Positions 10,995 to 22,960 of a DNA stretch of 64,000 bases are shown here, piece after piece. Under the pieces are notes generated by a model that saw only the letters and a list, made by a program, of their open reading frames with translations, had not been told where the DNA came from and made no database searches. A program made the translations under genes and the position numbers. This DNA is from Linnemannia hyalina (Eukaryota > Mortierellomycota > Mortierellomycetes > Mortierellales > Mortierellaceae), in assembly GCA_019671135.1 (NCBI GenBank), contig JAHRHY010000003.1, positions 2,790,001 to 2,854,000 of the forward strand, given 5' to 3'. Within the stretch, counting starts at the first letter, position 1. The number at the start of each line of letters is the position of its first letter.

Positions 10995-13437
10995 ATGTCC
11001 TCAAAGCGCAAACGCTCTTCTGCCACCTCGGCCTCTGCCAAGGCCACCTCCGCAAGCAACAACGACGCGTCGATCCACAAGCAGCCTCGCATCACTCAAA
11101 AGGCCTCCTCAACAAAAGAAGCCAGAAGACGCAAGGAATCTCGCTCAGACGAAGATGACGACGACGACAATGAGGACAACAATGACCGTCAGGATGACCG
11201 CAAGAACAGACACGATTCCTCTTCCAACAATAACAACAACACCAGCGATAATGAGCGCGAACAGGTCCGTTCCAAGGGCGTCAGCAAGAGCAGCTCGTCC
11301 TCACGGAAAGAAAAGTCATCAGCAGCAACAGCATCAGCAACCAATGCCGATCCTTCCGAGAGCAGTGCAGACAGCTCCCAGTCAACGACACCAAAGTACA
11401 GCTACCCAATCAACCCCCCACCTGTCGGACGGCCTGTGCGGATCTATTGCGACGGTATTTACGACCTCTTCCACTTTGGACACGCCAAGGCCCTTGAGCA
11501 GGCCAAGAAGGCCTTCCCAGACGTCCACTTGCTTGTTGGAGGTAACCAATCGTTCAAAGCTCGATTATCAATTCACCTCTTTTGTATTCCTCTCACCATT
11601 GGTCTTCCATACCCCTGGTTTTTCTTGACTCAAAAGGAAACCGCAATGGACAAAAAAAAAAAAAAAAGAGTCGGATGAGGAGATCAGTGGAGGGGCCATG
11701 GGTCCCCCTGCACCGCTCTGTTTCTTTCTTTCTCTACCCCAAAGAAAACGCATCTCACATTCAACTGCCGACCATCAAAAGGAAACAAGACACGATAGGA
11801 TAAAAAAAAAAAAAAAGAGTGGAGGGAAGGGGGAACTAAGGAAATCATATGAAGATGCTCTCGTGGAGTTGTGTCCACATTGTTGTAATGGGTGTGTGTG
11901 TGTGTGTGTGTGTATACCGGTTATCGTATTCAGGACATCTTGCAACCCCACGAGGGTTCCACGAAATCCCATCACTCTTTCTGTGAGCATGCCATTGTGG
12001 TGACAACAGGGCCATGGAGAGGCACCTCGCATCAATGGCAGCGGATCCATCACGGACAGTAGGATTGTTTGCTAACTAACATATTTCACTATTTTCAACC
12101 GTCTCTACTTGAAAACAGTGTGCGATGACCACATGACTCACAGCCACAAGGGCAAGACTGTCATGACCGACAAGGAGAGATACGAGAGTGTACGCCATTG
12201 CAAGTGGGTCGACGAGGTGGTTGAGAGTGCGCCCTGGTTCGTTGACCAGGCTTTCTTGGACAAGCACAAGGTAATAATCGTTAACCCACAGGTGTATCTC
12301 TGCACAAACACACATCCCCACAAAGCGTCGAGGATGGAATCAGTTCTACCTTGTGATTCTTCCTCTTATGTTGTCTCATTTTACTGCCTTGTCCATCTCG
12401 GCAAGCTTGCATACAAAAAGATTTCCGCGTCTGTTCCGATTGCATCTAACACAATCTTGTTATCTTTTCTTTTGTAACTACTCAGATTGACTATGTTGCT
12501 CACGACGACATTCCATACAAGTCTGTCGACAGTGACGACGTCTATGCCTTCGTCAAGAAACAGGGTTGCTTCTTGCCTACGCAGCGAACAGACGGTGTCT
12601 CGACATCCGAGTAAGTATTCTTGTTCTTTAGCGCTTTGAGACAACATTCAAGGTTTACTATACCTTTTCATGTGTGTCATTATCGTTCAACTGAACTCAC
12701 ATTCAATTTTTCTTCCTTCCTTACTAAATAGCCTTATCACAAGAATCATTTTCGACTACGACAAGTACCTCAGAAGAAACTTGGAGAGAGGCATTGACCG
12801 CAAAGATCTTGGAATTGGATTTTTCAAGGTAACACATAACGTTTATAGCATTTCCTGCTTTACCGTCTCCCTACCGCCACGAATCCGATATACTTGTTAT
12901 TTAGTGAACTCACGCGCTTCTCAATTGCACTTCTCTTTTGACATTGTACAGGAGCAAGAGGTCAAGCTGAAAAAGTCAGCACAGGACATTCGTGCTTCGA
13001 TCCGTCAAAACTGGCACGGAACCAAGGACGAGCTCAAGACTGAGATCGCTGTCCTCAGAAACGAGCTCAAGCAGACGATGAGCATGTGGGAGGACAAGTC
13101 ACAAGAGTTCATCAGGGACTTTTCAAGACTCTTTGGTGCTGACAGTGTTGTCAACAAGATCTTTAGAGGACGTCGTCACGGAAACAACCTGATCACTGAC
13201 GGAAGCATGTCCAGCCCATCTAACACTTCGTCGAGAATGGCCTCGCCCGATTCGAGAGACGGATCAGGAGATGAGGACGGATCCAGGAGCCCCCTGAGCA
13301 GGAGTCGGGCGTTCTTTGGCTTTGGTCGGGGTAGCGGCAGTGGCAGCGGTAGCGGCGTGAGCATGCAGCGGAGTCGGTCTAATAGCTCGTTGGATTCTTA
13401 TGATGACCAAAGTCCTCGATCTGAATCGGAGGAATGA
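10995..13437 (+). CDS. PCT1: choline-phosphate cytidylyltransferase
   Basis: Five exons: 10995-11541, 12119-12270, 12486-12610, 12732-12828 and 12952-13437, for 468 residues. The enzyme converts CTP and phosphocholine to CDP-choline, the rate-limiting step of the Kennedy pathway for phosphatidylcholine. A disordered Ser/Asp-rich head (1-140) with a basic KRKRSS start likely holds the nuclear signal. The catalytic core follows: [20 protein letters not shown] with the HxGH nucleotide-binding motif, [44 protein letters not shown] and the second signature [15 protein letters not shown] basic amphipathic region follows ([19 protein letters not shown], domain M-like), then a Ser/Gly-rich phosphorylation-type tail. 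The first intron has a strong GCTAACTAAC branch region at 12071-12080. The gene is convergent with the NUBPL-like gene, with 219 bp between stops. Confidence 0.96.
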
Positions 13438-13656
13438 AGTCGACATTATTGAACTGATGGAGAAGTTACCACCGACTACTTATGAAGAAGAACATGGGTA
13501 CCATGTTTGGCCTGTTTTTGTTTCATCGGTCGGAAGTTTCTTGAGTTCTTACATGTCGTTTTATAGGCTGGTTCCAAAAAGAATACAAAAGACAAAAGCA
13601 CTATCATCAACACTTTGTATTGGATTAAGTTATGCAGCTTTTATTGCTCCTGCTGC

Positions 13657-15181
13657 TTAAGATGAAGGCGTAGCAGCTTCAGAAGGCCACAGTTTGGCAA
13701 CGACTTTGGAGGCGATTGCCTTGTAATACTGGGTATGCTTGCTGTCAGGTCTCGAGACGACCACAGGTTGGCCCTTGTCCGACAATTGACAGATATCCGA
13801 GTGCAAGGCCACATCGCCCAAGAAATCGAGGTTCATTTCCTTTGCAGTCCGTTCTGCTCCACCGTCGCCAAAGATGTGTGATTCGTGGTTGCAGTTTGAG
13901 CACACGTGCAACGACATGTTCTGCACCATTCCCAAGATCTTTTGTAGGAATGAGAAAAGAAAAGTCGAAAAAAAATTATGTATTAGGGGTTTGGCAAATT
14001 TTTGAAAACATATATATCGATCCACAACAGAAGCAGCAGGATGGGAGGCAAGGACAAAAGGACTTACGGGAACGTTGACTTTCTTGAACATATTGACACC
14101 CTTACGAGCGTCAATCAGCGCAATATCCTGAGGTGTAGAGACAATAACGACACCCGAGAGCGGGATCTGTTGGGAGATGGTCAATTGAGTATCACCGGTG
14201 CCTGGAGGCATGTCAATGACGAGGAGGTCGAGTTCGCCCCATTCAACTTGGTGCAGGAGTTGTTGGAGAGCCTTCATGACCATGAGACCTCGCCACACGA
14301 CGGGTGCTTCTTCATCGACGAGGAAGCCCATTGACATGCATTTCACTCCAAAGTTTGTCAATGGCACTAATCTGTCCTCTAATGTTGTTGATGTAAATGG
14401 AAGTGACAGGGTGGTATCAGCATGGATCCTAGTACTGCTGCCAGTTCAATACTACAACCATTGATGTGTGTGTGCGGATGGGTTGGCAAAGTACCTGTTC
14501 CTGTGAGCTCCGGTTCGCCGCTGAGGTTCATGAGTCGAGGGATGGAGGGTCCAAAGATATCGGCGTCAAGAATTCCAACCCGCTTGTTCATTCCTGCAAT
14601 CGCAAGCGCCAAGTTCACTATATTGTGTTTGATGTATAAAGGTACGATAATGTCAGTAAGTGTGCTCGAAATCAGAGTAATGTGCAAGTTAGTCCCTGGC
14701 AATACAGTGATAGAAGTATATACCTGACGTGGTGGATTTGCCGACGCCACCCTTTCCTGAAGCAACGGCAATGATGTGCTTGACGCCCTTGATGGGCATC
14801 TTCTGAGGAAGGCCACGCTGCATCCTGGGCATGGTTGGGGCTGGACCCTTGGGGCCTGCTCCTGGTGCTGGTGGTTTCCTTGGGATGCCCTATCGATCGA
14901 TATAGGTTGTTTGCGTCAGTCAGTTTGTTGGCAAACGTCGAGTGGAGGCTGGGGTGTATATTTTTCGGCACGGCTAATTAAATGTCACACTGTGTGAGTT
15001 GTACCAAGGGGTTCTCGTGTAGGACTGCGCGAGTGGAGGAGATTGTCCTTCTGGACTCGGAAGCTGCTAATGATGTGATGAAGGGAGTGGCAATCCCTTG
15101 GCGAGAAGTCCTGGTCAGGAGCTGGATTCCTGAGGGCCGTTGGGCGAGAAGTGTCCTGAATGCCATTGTTGCTGATGCCAT
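13657..15181 (-). CDS. IND1: mitochondrial Mrp/NBP35-family Fe-S assembly ATPase, Ind1/NUBPL type
   Basis: Five exons: 15181-15005, 14889-14724, 14617-14495, 14378-14068 and 13938-13657, for 352 residues, all GT-AG and in phase. The N-terminus is a probable mitochondrial presequence ([20 protein letters not shown], rich in Arg/Ser/Thr, no acids). The Mrp ATPase core follows: deviant Walker [50 protein letters not shown], switch [17 protein letters not shown], and the CSNC pair within [17 protein letters not shown] that holds the bridging Fe-S cluster. In Yarrowia and humans this protein delivers Fe-S clusters to respiratory complex I, so its presence implies that the organism keeps complex I. 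It is divergent from the DUF1746 gene (336 bp between starts) and convergent with the cytidylyltransferase gene. Met6 is a possible alternative start. Confidence 0.94.
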
Positions 15182-15516
15182 TGTTGATCGACTTGTGTAC
15201 GTGCTTGCGGGAGTGGAGCAAGAAAGAAAGCTGATCTCTTTTTTTTGTGGGTCTGCGGAGCAAAAGCATGTTTGGTGGCGGCACCGCGCGATTCCACGTC
15301 ACATAGTCGCATTTTTCTACTTATCAACCCCAACTGCAACTGCCAACTCTTTTCCACATCATCTCAGCCCATCTCACTTCTCCCAAAAGACGACGCAGCA
15401 GGAACCAAGGAACAGCGTTAGCAAGGTCAAGGATACCCACAATACCAACTACAACGACCCGAAACTATTTAACGTTTTCTCGACATCTGGATGTCCGAGG
15501 AAGACAAGGCAGCACA
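15182..15516. promoter_or_regulatory. compact bidirectional promoter, NUBPL-like / DUF1746 gene
   Basis: The only sequence between two divergent start codons, 335 bp, so it must hold both promoters unless transcripts overlap. No clear TATA box is seen. The segment has a T8 run near 15239 and CA/AC-rich sequence close to the + strand start. Confidence 0.6.
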
Positions 15517-16759
15517 ATGTCGAACCTCTACTTCAAGAAGGACGTCCACAAGTCCATAGAGGGGCTTCTGTATGGACTCTATGTCTACCAATACTTTCTC
15601 GATACCAGTACCTTTGGACTCTTGCTCCGGTGTCTAGTACAAGAGGTAGGCACTTCAACTACTAGGAATTCGGCAAGTGGAGAAAGTCATTGGTATTAAT
15701 TGACAAGGCAACCAACTGATGACGCCCGCCTCCCCTCTTCGACCTGTGCCCATATTAGCAACTCATATCAATCAAATCAAAAGCTCCGACGTTACGAGTG
15801 GCTCTTTACGCGGTTATTGCGGCGGCATTCCTAGCGTTTATACGACACTTGCGGCCACCAGAACGATATGCAGTCATCATCGATTTCATAGGGAATGGTG
15901 AGTGCTTTCGGGTCACCTTTCGGCTTGCAGGGGACGTGCATGAAACAAGTGCTCATCAACTGACGTCTTTGTTTGTTGCGTGTTGTTACTAGCATCGGCA
16001 CCTAGTCAGGCAATTATTTACTGGCTGGATACAGTGATACTGGTGCTTCAAGTGACCGAGGCACTCCTAGTTTTCAAGGTCATCAAGTCAGAGGAGATTC
16101 CCAGGAGGTCAACATCACCACCAACTACTACAACAGCTGCACCGGCAAGGACAAGTTCGCCCAGCAGCAGTAGCAACACACCAGTGACCTCATCCAATGG
16201 CGAACCAGGATCTGGCTCAACCAGTGCTCTGCCAGCCTTAGTCGATCAGTCCACAGTCTCTGGCTCTTCGTCCTCCAACAACCAACCCTCAGAATATATC
16301 CCACGTCATGTCAACAATAACAATAATAGTCGGCACTCAGAGGATTTGGATGAAATATATACCGAATACTACGAGGACGAAGAAGAGGTTCGGTTCAGCA
16401 CAGATCTTGACCGTCAACAACAGCTGGGACAGCCCAGTCAAGGCAGTTTATCGTCACAACGGAATCGATCTTCTGGCGCTGCTGCAAGAGGAGCAAGCAA
16501 TAGCAGCAGCAGTACAGATGAGAGTAGCGAGGGAAGCAGTGAGGAAGACGACGAGGATCCATTGGGCGACGACTATGAGGAAGTCCTTGAACAGGAGACG
16601 TTTGTTTTCCAGCTGCGGTTCCAGGATCTGGTGGCGTACATTTTTTCAAGTCAGGAGGCTTTGACTATGCCCGATGCCCGAACACTGACGGGGGCTACGG
16701 TGGCTAATAGAGTCCAGTCGGGGAGTGGCAGCGCACAGCAGCGAGAGCTTCCTGTATAA
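15517..16759 (+). CDS. DUF1746 membrane protein, probable Dsc4-like ubiquitin-ligase subunit
   Basis: Three exons: 15517-15645, 15759-15897 and 15993-16759, for 344 residues. The N-terminal half has three hydrophobic segments: LLYGLYVYQYFLDTSTFGLL (about 17-37), RVALYAVIAAAFLAFI (about 57-72) and AIIYWLDTVILVLQVTEALL (about 97-117). YAVIIDFIG lies between the last two, and this arrangement matches DUF1746. DUF1746 proteins include fission yeast Dsc4, a subunit of the Golgi/endosomal Dsc E3 ligase that works with SREBP activation and membrane-protein quality control; that role is inferred from the family. The second half is disordered, Ser/Asn-rich and very acidic (DEIYTEYYEDEEEVR; SSEEDDEDPLGDDYEE), ending with a helical FQLRFQDLVAYIF segment. 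Exon 2's start was chosen at the TAG ending at 15758 because it alone keeps the frame. Confidence 0.8.
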
Positions 16760-17840
<1,081 letters not shown>

Positions 17841-20800
17841 ATGAGGGTCCATGCTAGCAGCACCGACGACGACCGAGTCTTGGACTCTATCAAGCCAGAG
17901 GCAGATGGTAAAGCAGGCATTCACTATGCGATGATTGTTTGTGATAGGACGCGAAAAAAAGGCTAAGAAATTGAAATCGACGAACTTTTTGTTTGAGACT
18001 TCTAACAATGAGTTTGTCAACTATATTTACCACAACCACCACTACTACCTGACAGACTCAGTCCCTTCTCTGTTGGAAGATCACATTGAGCGTGGTCTAA
18101 AGTTACAGGAACCCGACGGATACTCAGACGTCCGGTATGAGCCGTTTGTTTGATTGCAACCTCATATATCAACGAAGAAAAGCAATGGGCGACAATCGGT
18201 CTAGGAAAAAAAAAAAAGGATATTTAACACATGTCTACCTGTTCCTCGTTCTCCCTTTGATATCATTTCCGAATAGGAATGCCATCAATGACTTTCCTCA
18301 GGAATACTATGGTACACACAGACCATCACACGAGATCATACACAGCAATGACATCAGGGACTGGACTGACAAGTTGCATTTCATGAACTGACCGATATTT
18401 TGTTGTTATATGTCCTGGAATAGTGAACGGCGTCTTTTCTCTACCAGCGGACGAGCCCGGTACTTTTTCGTCGCTTCCAAGCCCAAGTACCACAAACCTC
18501 AAGGAGATTGAGTCTATTCTCCAAGCAATGGGCTCAGACGAGGAAGATCAACTTTCAGATTTTATCGTGTCTGAGGTATGACTTTATTGTTGTGTGTTTG
18601 TGTCACCAGGTTGTTGTCCGCCTACAGTGGCGATTTGTATAGTACTGATTTAATTTCTTATTGCTGCGATTCCTTTTGTAGTGCTACATTGACAAGATGG
18701 TCTCTGTTCTCAAGACCTGCGAGGATGCGGATCTCCTCTCCAGTCTGCAAACTCTCCGAGCCATCCTTGTCCACTTGAGTAAGTCAGAGTCGAGATTGCT
18801 GCTTTTATAGTCTTCAGTCTTCATATCCTGCAAGATATGAGCCTCCTAGACCAAAACAATTTATTGACCAACCAAAATCTTCGTGTTTTTATCCCGTTTG
18901 TCTTCTAGTCCAACTCGGTGATCCGTCAATCGTAGATGAAGTTATCAAGGACGAAACATTCGAGGGGTGCATCGGGATCTTGGAATGTAAGCAACTACTT
19001 TGTCTGTGTTTGGACAGCCACATCGCCACTAGACCGTGCGCTATGGCTATCAGAATGACAACTAACCACCACATCTCCTTCGCATATATAGACGAGCCTG
19101 ACTTGCTGGATGAAAAGTCACAGTACCGGTTGATCTACTCACAGCGCGCCAATTTCAAGGAAGTTGTGCCGTTTAACGATGTGCGAGTAGTACCATGGAT
19201 CCACCAGGTGTTCCGGCTCCAGTTTATCAAGGATGTCGCTCTGATCAGGCACCTGGAAGAAGGACCGAAGTCGCTCCTGGAGTTTTTTATCAACCGCAGG
19301 ACCATCAAGATTATCCAGAATCTCCTGGCGGATCGTCCATTTCTGAAAGAGCTCTTCGATCTACTCAAGGATACATCGGCGTCCCTGTATCGGCGACAGG
19401 ATGTCGTTCTTTTCATGCATCAGTTCTGTTCTATGGCCAAGAAAACAGGAGCCGGGGGCATTTATAGGTAAGAAAGCCCCTTGAGCACATACATGATATT
19501 ATAATCGAGCAAACATGTGGGATATGACGACTGAACATCCTTTTCTCCCTCCAAATTCGCTGTCGCACCTCTTTCAGGAGGCTCTTCCAGCAGGGTCTAT
19601 TCAGCTTGCTCGAATTCGCGTTTGCGTCTGACTGCGTCCGAGTCAAGCAGGCGGGTACAGATATCCTTTTAATGGCTCTGGAAGACAGCTCAGGATCCAT
19701 CCGGACTCACATTGTTGAGCAGGCCAGGGGCAAGAGCAACAAAGCATTCCTTGACGGCGTCATCAACCAGTTTCTTACGGAGAATGACGCGAGCCTCATG
19801 TCCCAGCTCACAGAAATCATTAGAGTTTTGGTGGATATTGATCCTGAATCTGCAGACGACAATGGCTTGGGCATGCTGGTTGGAGCACCCTTCTCTGTTG
19901 TGAATTCGTCGCGCTTGGACCCTGACGCTGATCAGTTTCTGGATCTGTTCTATACACAATATTGCAGTACCCTGGTCGCGCCAGTTCTGCAGTTGACGAG
20001 AAGTATGTTTATAATTCAAACTGGACTTAGTAGCGTTGTTGATGGGGCAGGTGCTGAGATTGAAGGGGGTTTTCTTTATGCACGCACTGACTGACAAAAA
20101 CACAACTTTTTGGATACTCTGTTCTCCTAGCCTCGACCTCGCTGGATCGCCCTTCATCTGCTCGGTGCGCAAACATTTGCATGCTGATGTCATTCATCAT
20201 TCGACAGCACCCAACACGCACCAAGGTTCTACTCTCTTCAAGTCGCCTCATGGAAAAAATTTGCATTCTCTTAAGGAACAAGGAGAAGCATTTGCGTCTC
20301 AGTAAGTTTTCTAGTCACGTCAGGTTTAATTTTTATACGTTTATGATACTGAAGAATGGTCGTCTCACCTCTGAGTTAATTCGCTTGTGTTTTATAGTGG
20401 CGATAAAGTTTTTCCGGACGTGTCTTGGCCTCGAAGATGACTACTTCAACAGAATCCTGATCAAGAACAAGGTCATTCATGGAGTTGTTAGTGTGCTTCA
20501 AGATACCAATGGCAAGAACGATCTCCTTAACTCGGTCTGCCTCGAGTTCTTCAGCTTCATTCGAGATGTATGTATCAATATGCTCCACACTTGCTGGTAT
20601 GCGACTCTGGAATAACTCACATGATATTGGTAGTCGCGATTCCTAACACCCTCGTTTCATAATGAGTAGAAGAACAACAAGATGTTGGTGTCGCACTGCG
20701 CAACGGTTCATAAGAGCGCCCTGGAAGAGATCAACTACACGTCCATTTTTAAAACCCTGCTGGCTCTGCATGAAAACGACAGTAACAGTAGCGGCAGCAG

Positions 20801-21788
20801 CAGCAGCAGCAGTGGCGACGCAATGCCTGGATCCTCGTTGAAAACACTGTGGGGCAGTCAAAGTCGACTCTTCCCAGGCATGCGGCTTCCATTGTTTCCA
20901 GGCTCAGTCAACGACGACAAGGCTGATTCAGCAGAGGGGGCGTTTTTATCAGACCCTGCCGCTCCCCACTTGCTGCAGGATCCAGAAGCGCACGATGCTG
21001 AGATAACCAATGCCACTGTCGTCGAAGAGACGTCGTCATCGACCGCGAAACCAGCACAGTCGGAGGAGGTCAGTCCAGTGAGCTCTATATCGTCATCTCT
21101 TCTGTCACCATTACCTTCAGTGGAGTTATGGTCGGAAATTGTATTTCTTAAGGCTGGCGAGAGTAGAGACGGAGGCGAGAGTAGAGACGGAGGCGAGAGG
21201 CAAGGTATGGAGGCCAACTCTGAAGCCGCTCGTCTAAAGTCGGAACTCGCAATTGGGTTGAACGAGAGCGGTGCCGCCGAGACGGGACTTGTGGCCAAGC
21301 GGAAGCGGGAGGACGAGGATGATCCTGATCTCGGTGATGCAGACGCTCGAGCGCAACCACGACTCAGGCTGGATGCGATATTTCTCAAGGCTGGCGAGGG
21401 CAGAGACGGAAGTGGGACGCAAGATACGGAGGTCAACTCTGAAGCCAGTCGTCTGAGGTCGGAACTCGTAATTGGATTGAACGACAGTGGTGCCGCCGAG
21501 ACAGGGCTTGTGACCAAGCGGAAGCGGGAGGACGAGGAAGATCCTGACCTCGGTGATGCAGACACTCGAGCACAACCACGACTCAGGCTGGATGCGGTTG
21601 TGCCTGAAACCACCGAGCAGCCTCTTGCAGAAGATCAGGATCACGGCTCTCCAGTCGATCGCAGCAGCAACTTGGATGAACAGAGTGACAGAGCTGACAG
21701 TAACAGCTTGACAGCCCCAAGCGATCTCAGTAATGTTTTGAATCGCGACAAAAACATCATGGATGGTCTAAGCAACAACGACAACTGA
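17841..21788 (+). CDS. PP4 regulatory subunit 3 (PP4R3/SMEK/Psy2-like) with divergent N-terminus
   Basis: Eleven exons: 17841-17907, 17948-18134, 18277-18311, 18424-18575, 18682-18778, 18909-18986, 19092-19467, 19578-20002, 20131-20301, 20398-20567 and 20670-21788, for 958 residues with every phase matching. From residue about 110 it follows PP4R3: LKEIESILQAMGSDEEDQL, CYIDKMVSVLKTCEDADLL, GCIGILEYEPDLL, ANFKEVVPFND, IHQVFRLQFIKDV, FLDLFYTQYCSTLVAPVLQL and FFRTCLGLEDDYFNRILIKN. In other species this scaffold targets the PP4 phosphatase in DNA-damage and meiotic control. The N-terminal EVH1 domain, if exons 1-3 are right, is weakly conserved: FLFETSNNEFVNY parallels LLLESKINPNTAY, and LKLQEPDGYSDVRNAI parallels LSFQE..GC..IW..I. 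The first intron would be only 40 nt. The tail is acidic with two 75-residue repeats, each carrying KRKRED, a likely nuclear signal. Confidence 0.85.
21144..21599 (+). repeat. imperfect coding tandem duplication in the PP4R3-like tail
   Basis: Two adjacent copies (21144-21380 and 21381-21599) encode about residues 745-823 and 824-896. Both run from FLKAGE through SELxIGLNxSGAAETGL and KRKRED to AQPRLRLDA. The first copy also holds a nested duplication of a Gly-Glu-Ser-Arg-Asp-Gly unit. The copies differ mainly by conservative changes (Ala/Thr, Glu/Asp), so the duplication is kept in frame and not brand new. Confidence 0.9.
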
Positions 21789-22299
21789 AGAGGCGCCATT
21801 GTCTTCTGTTGATGCGACGAACGCTACAGCTTACGCGGGAGCATGAAGGCACCAACCTTTTTCTTTTTCTTACTTCATTTCAGCTTTTTTTTTTCTTTCA
21901 TTTCTTGTTTGCATTTCTTACTCTTCTTATTTCACGTTCCCCATTTTTTTTTCTTGTGCCGAGCACATTGTACAACACCACAACGCACCAACTCAACACA
22001 CAAATACTTGTACATATCAACGTTGAGTAGCCCTTTCAAGCACAGCCATGCAAGTTTCCTTTCAGTTCGTCCTCCGTCCTTCCTACCAGTTGCAGCCTTC
22101 TTCAGTCGTTCACATACTTGTTTCTCTTAAGGAGCCAGCTGAAAAAATAATAAAAATTCAATGTAAAAATCACCATGGAGTAGAATGGAAACTGTTTTTT
22201 CTTATAGGGACCAGGTGGCAGTGATGCGAACTGATGCGCTTGCCGCCAAGCGTGACCTTAACAGCAACGCACTCTTTCCTTTTCCCTCTGCTTCTCTTA

Positions 22300-22402
<103 letters not shown>

Positions 22403-22829
22403 CAAATATACCATCTATGACGTTCATTCCCAACCCGATCCAGTTCCAAAACAATGAAACAACGATGGAAATCAGACGTCTACAAACAAAAGAGTTCGTC
22501 CACTTGCACAACTTTGCTGACTTTATGAAAGTCGTCATCATTTAGAAAAAAAAAAAAAAAAAGAAATGAAGCAAAAACGGTGGACAGTAAATCAGTCCAT
22601 GCACCCAAAATAAGGTAGACCCCCATTGTCGATTCGTCTGGCACGAACAGCTCGAAAATATCATAAATCCGAGACGTGGATAAATGGAAAAAAAAAAAAA
22701 AAAAACAACAACCATGGAAATGGATTGGAGGATCCATGATCATGATCAATGAGTGTATATGTAAAGCGGGCCGCATTACCAGAAAATGAAAAAAAGAGGC
22801 TCCGTCAGCTTTCAATCTCTGCATCCAAG

Positions 22830-22960
22830 TCAATCTTTTGATATGTTCAAGTAGATTAAGGACAATTTCACGGTTCAAGGTCGACGACGAGTCGGGGAAC
22901 GCATCCGAGGAAGGTGAAAAGGAGGAATCGTTTACACGGGAGGGGGTTGAAGGTGACAAG
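22830..22960 (-). other. possible coding exon of an unrecognised gene
   Basis: Part of a minus-strand open frame (22480-22959). Its first 55 codons look exon-like: C-ending Ser/Pro codons, then a helical segment NREIVLNLLEHIKRLTWMQR. Downstream the frame passes into A/T homopolymer runs and is unconvincing. No start codon, domain or partner exon could be established. It may be an isolated exon, a relic, or chance. Confidence 0.2.

Noticed and set aside
10681..11628. 315-codon + strand frame overlapping the first exon of the cytidylyltransferase gene
   Set aside because: Alternative frame across the leader and exon 1; Thr/Arg/Pro-rich, without domains, while the chosen frame gives the enzyme.
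13400..13660. 86-codon + frame in the gap between the cytidylyltransferase and NUBPL-like genes
   Set aside because: Overlaps the real stop region, has no domain, and lies in the convergent 3' flanks.
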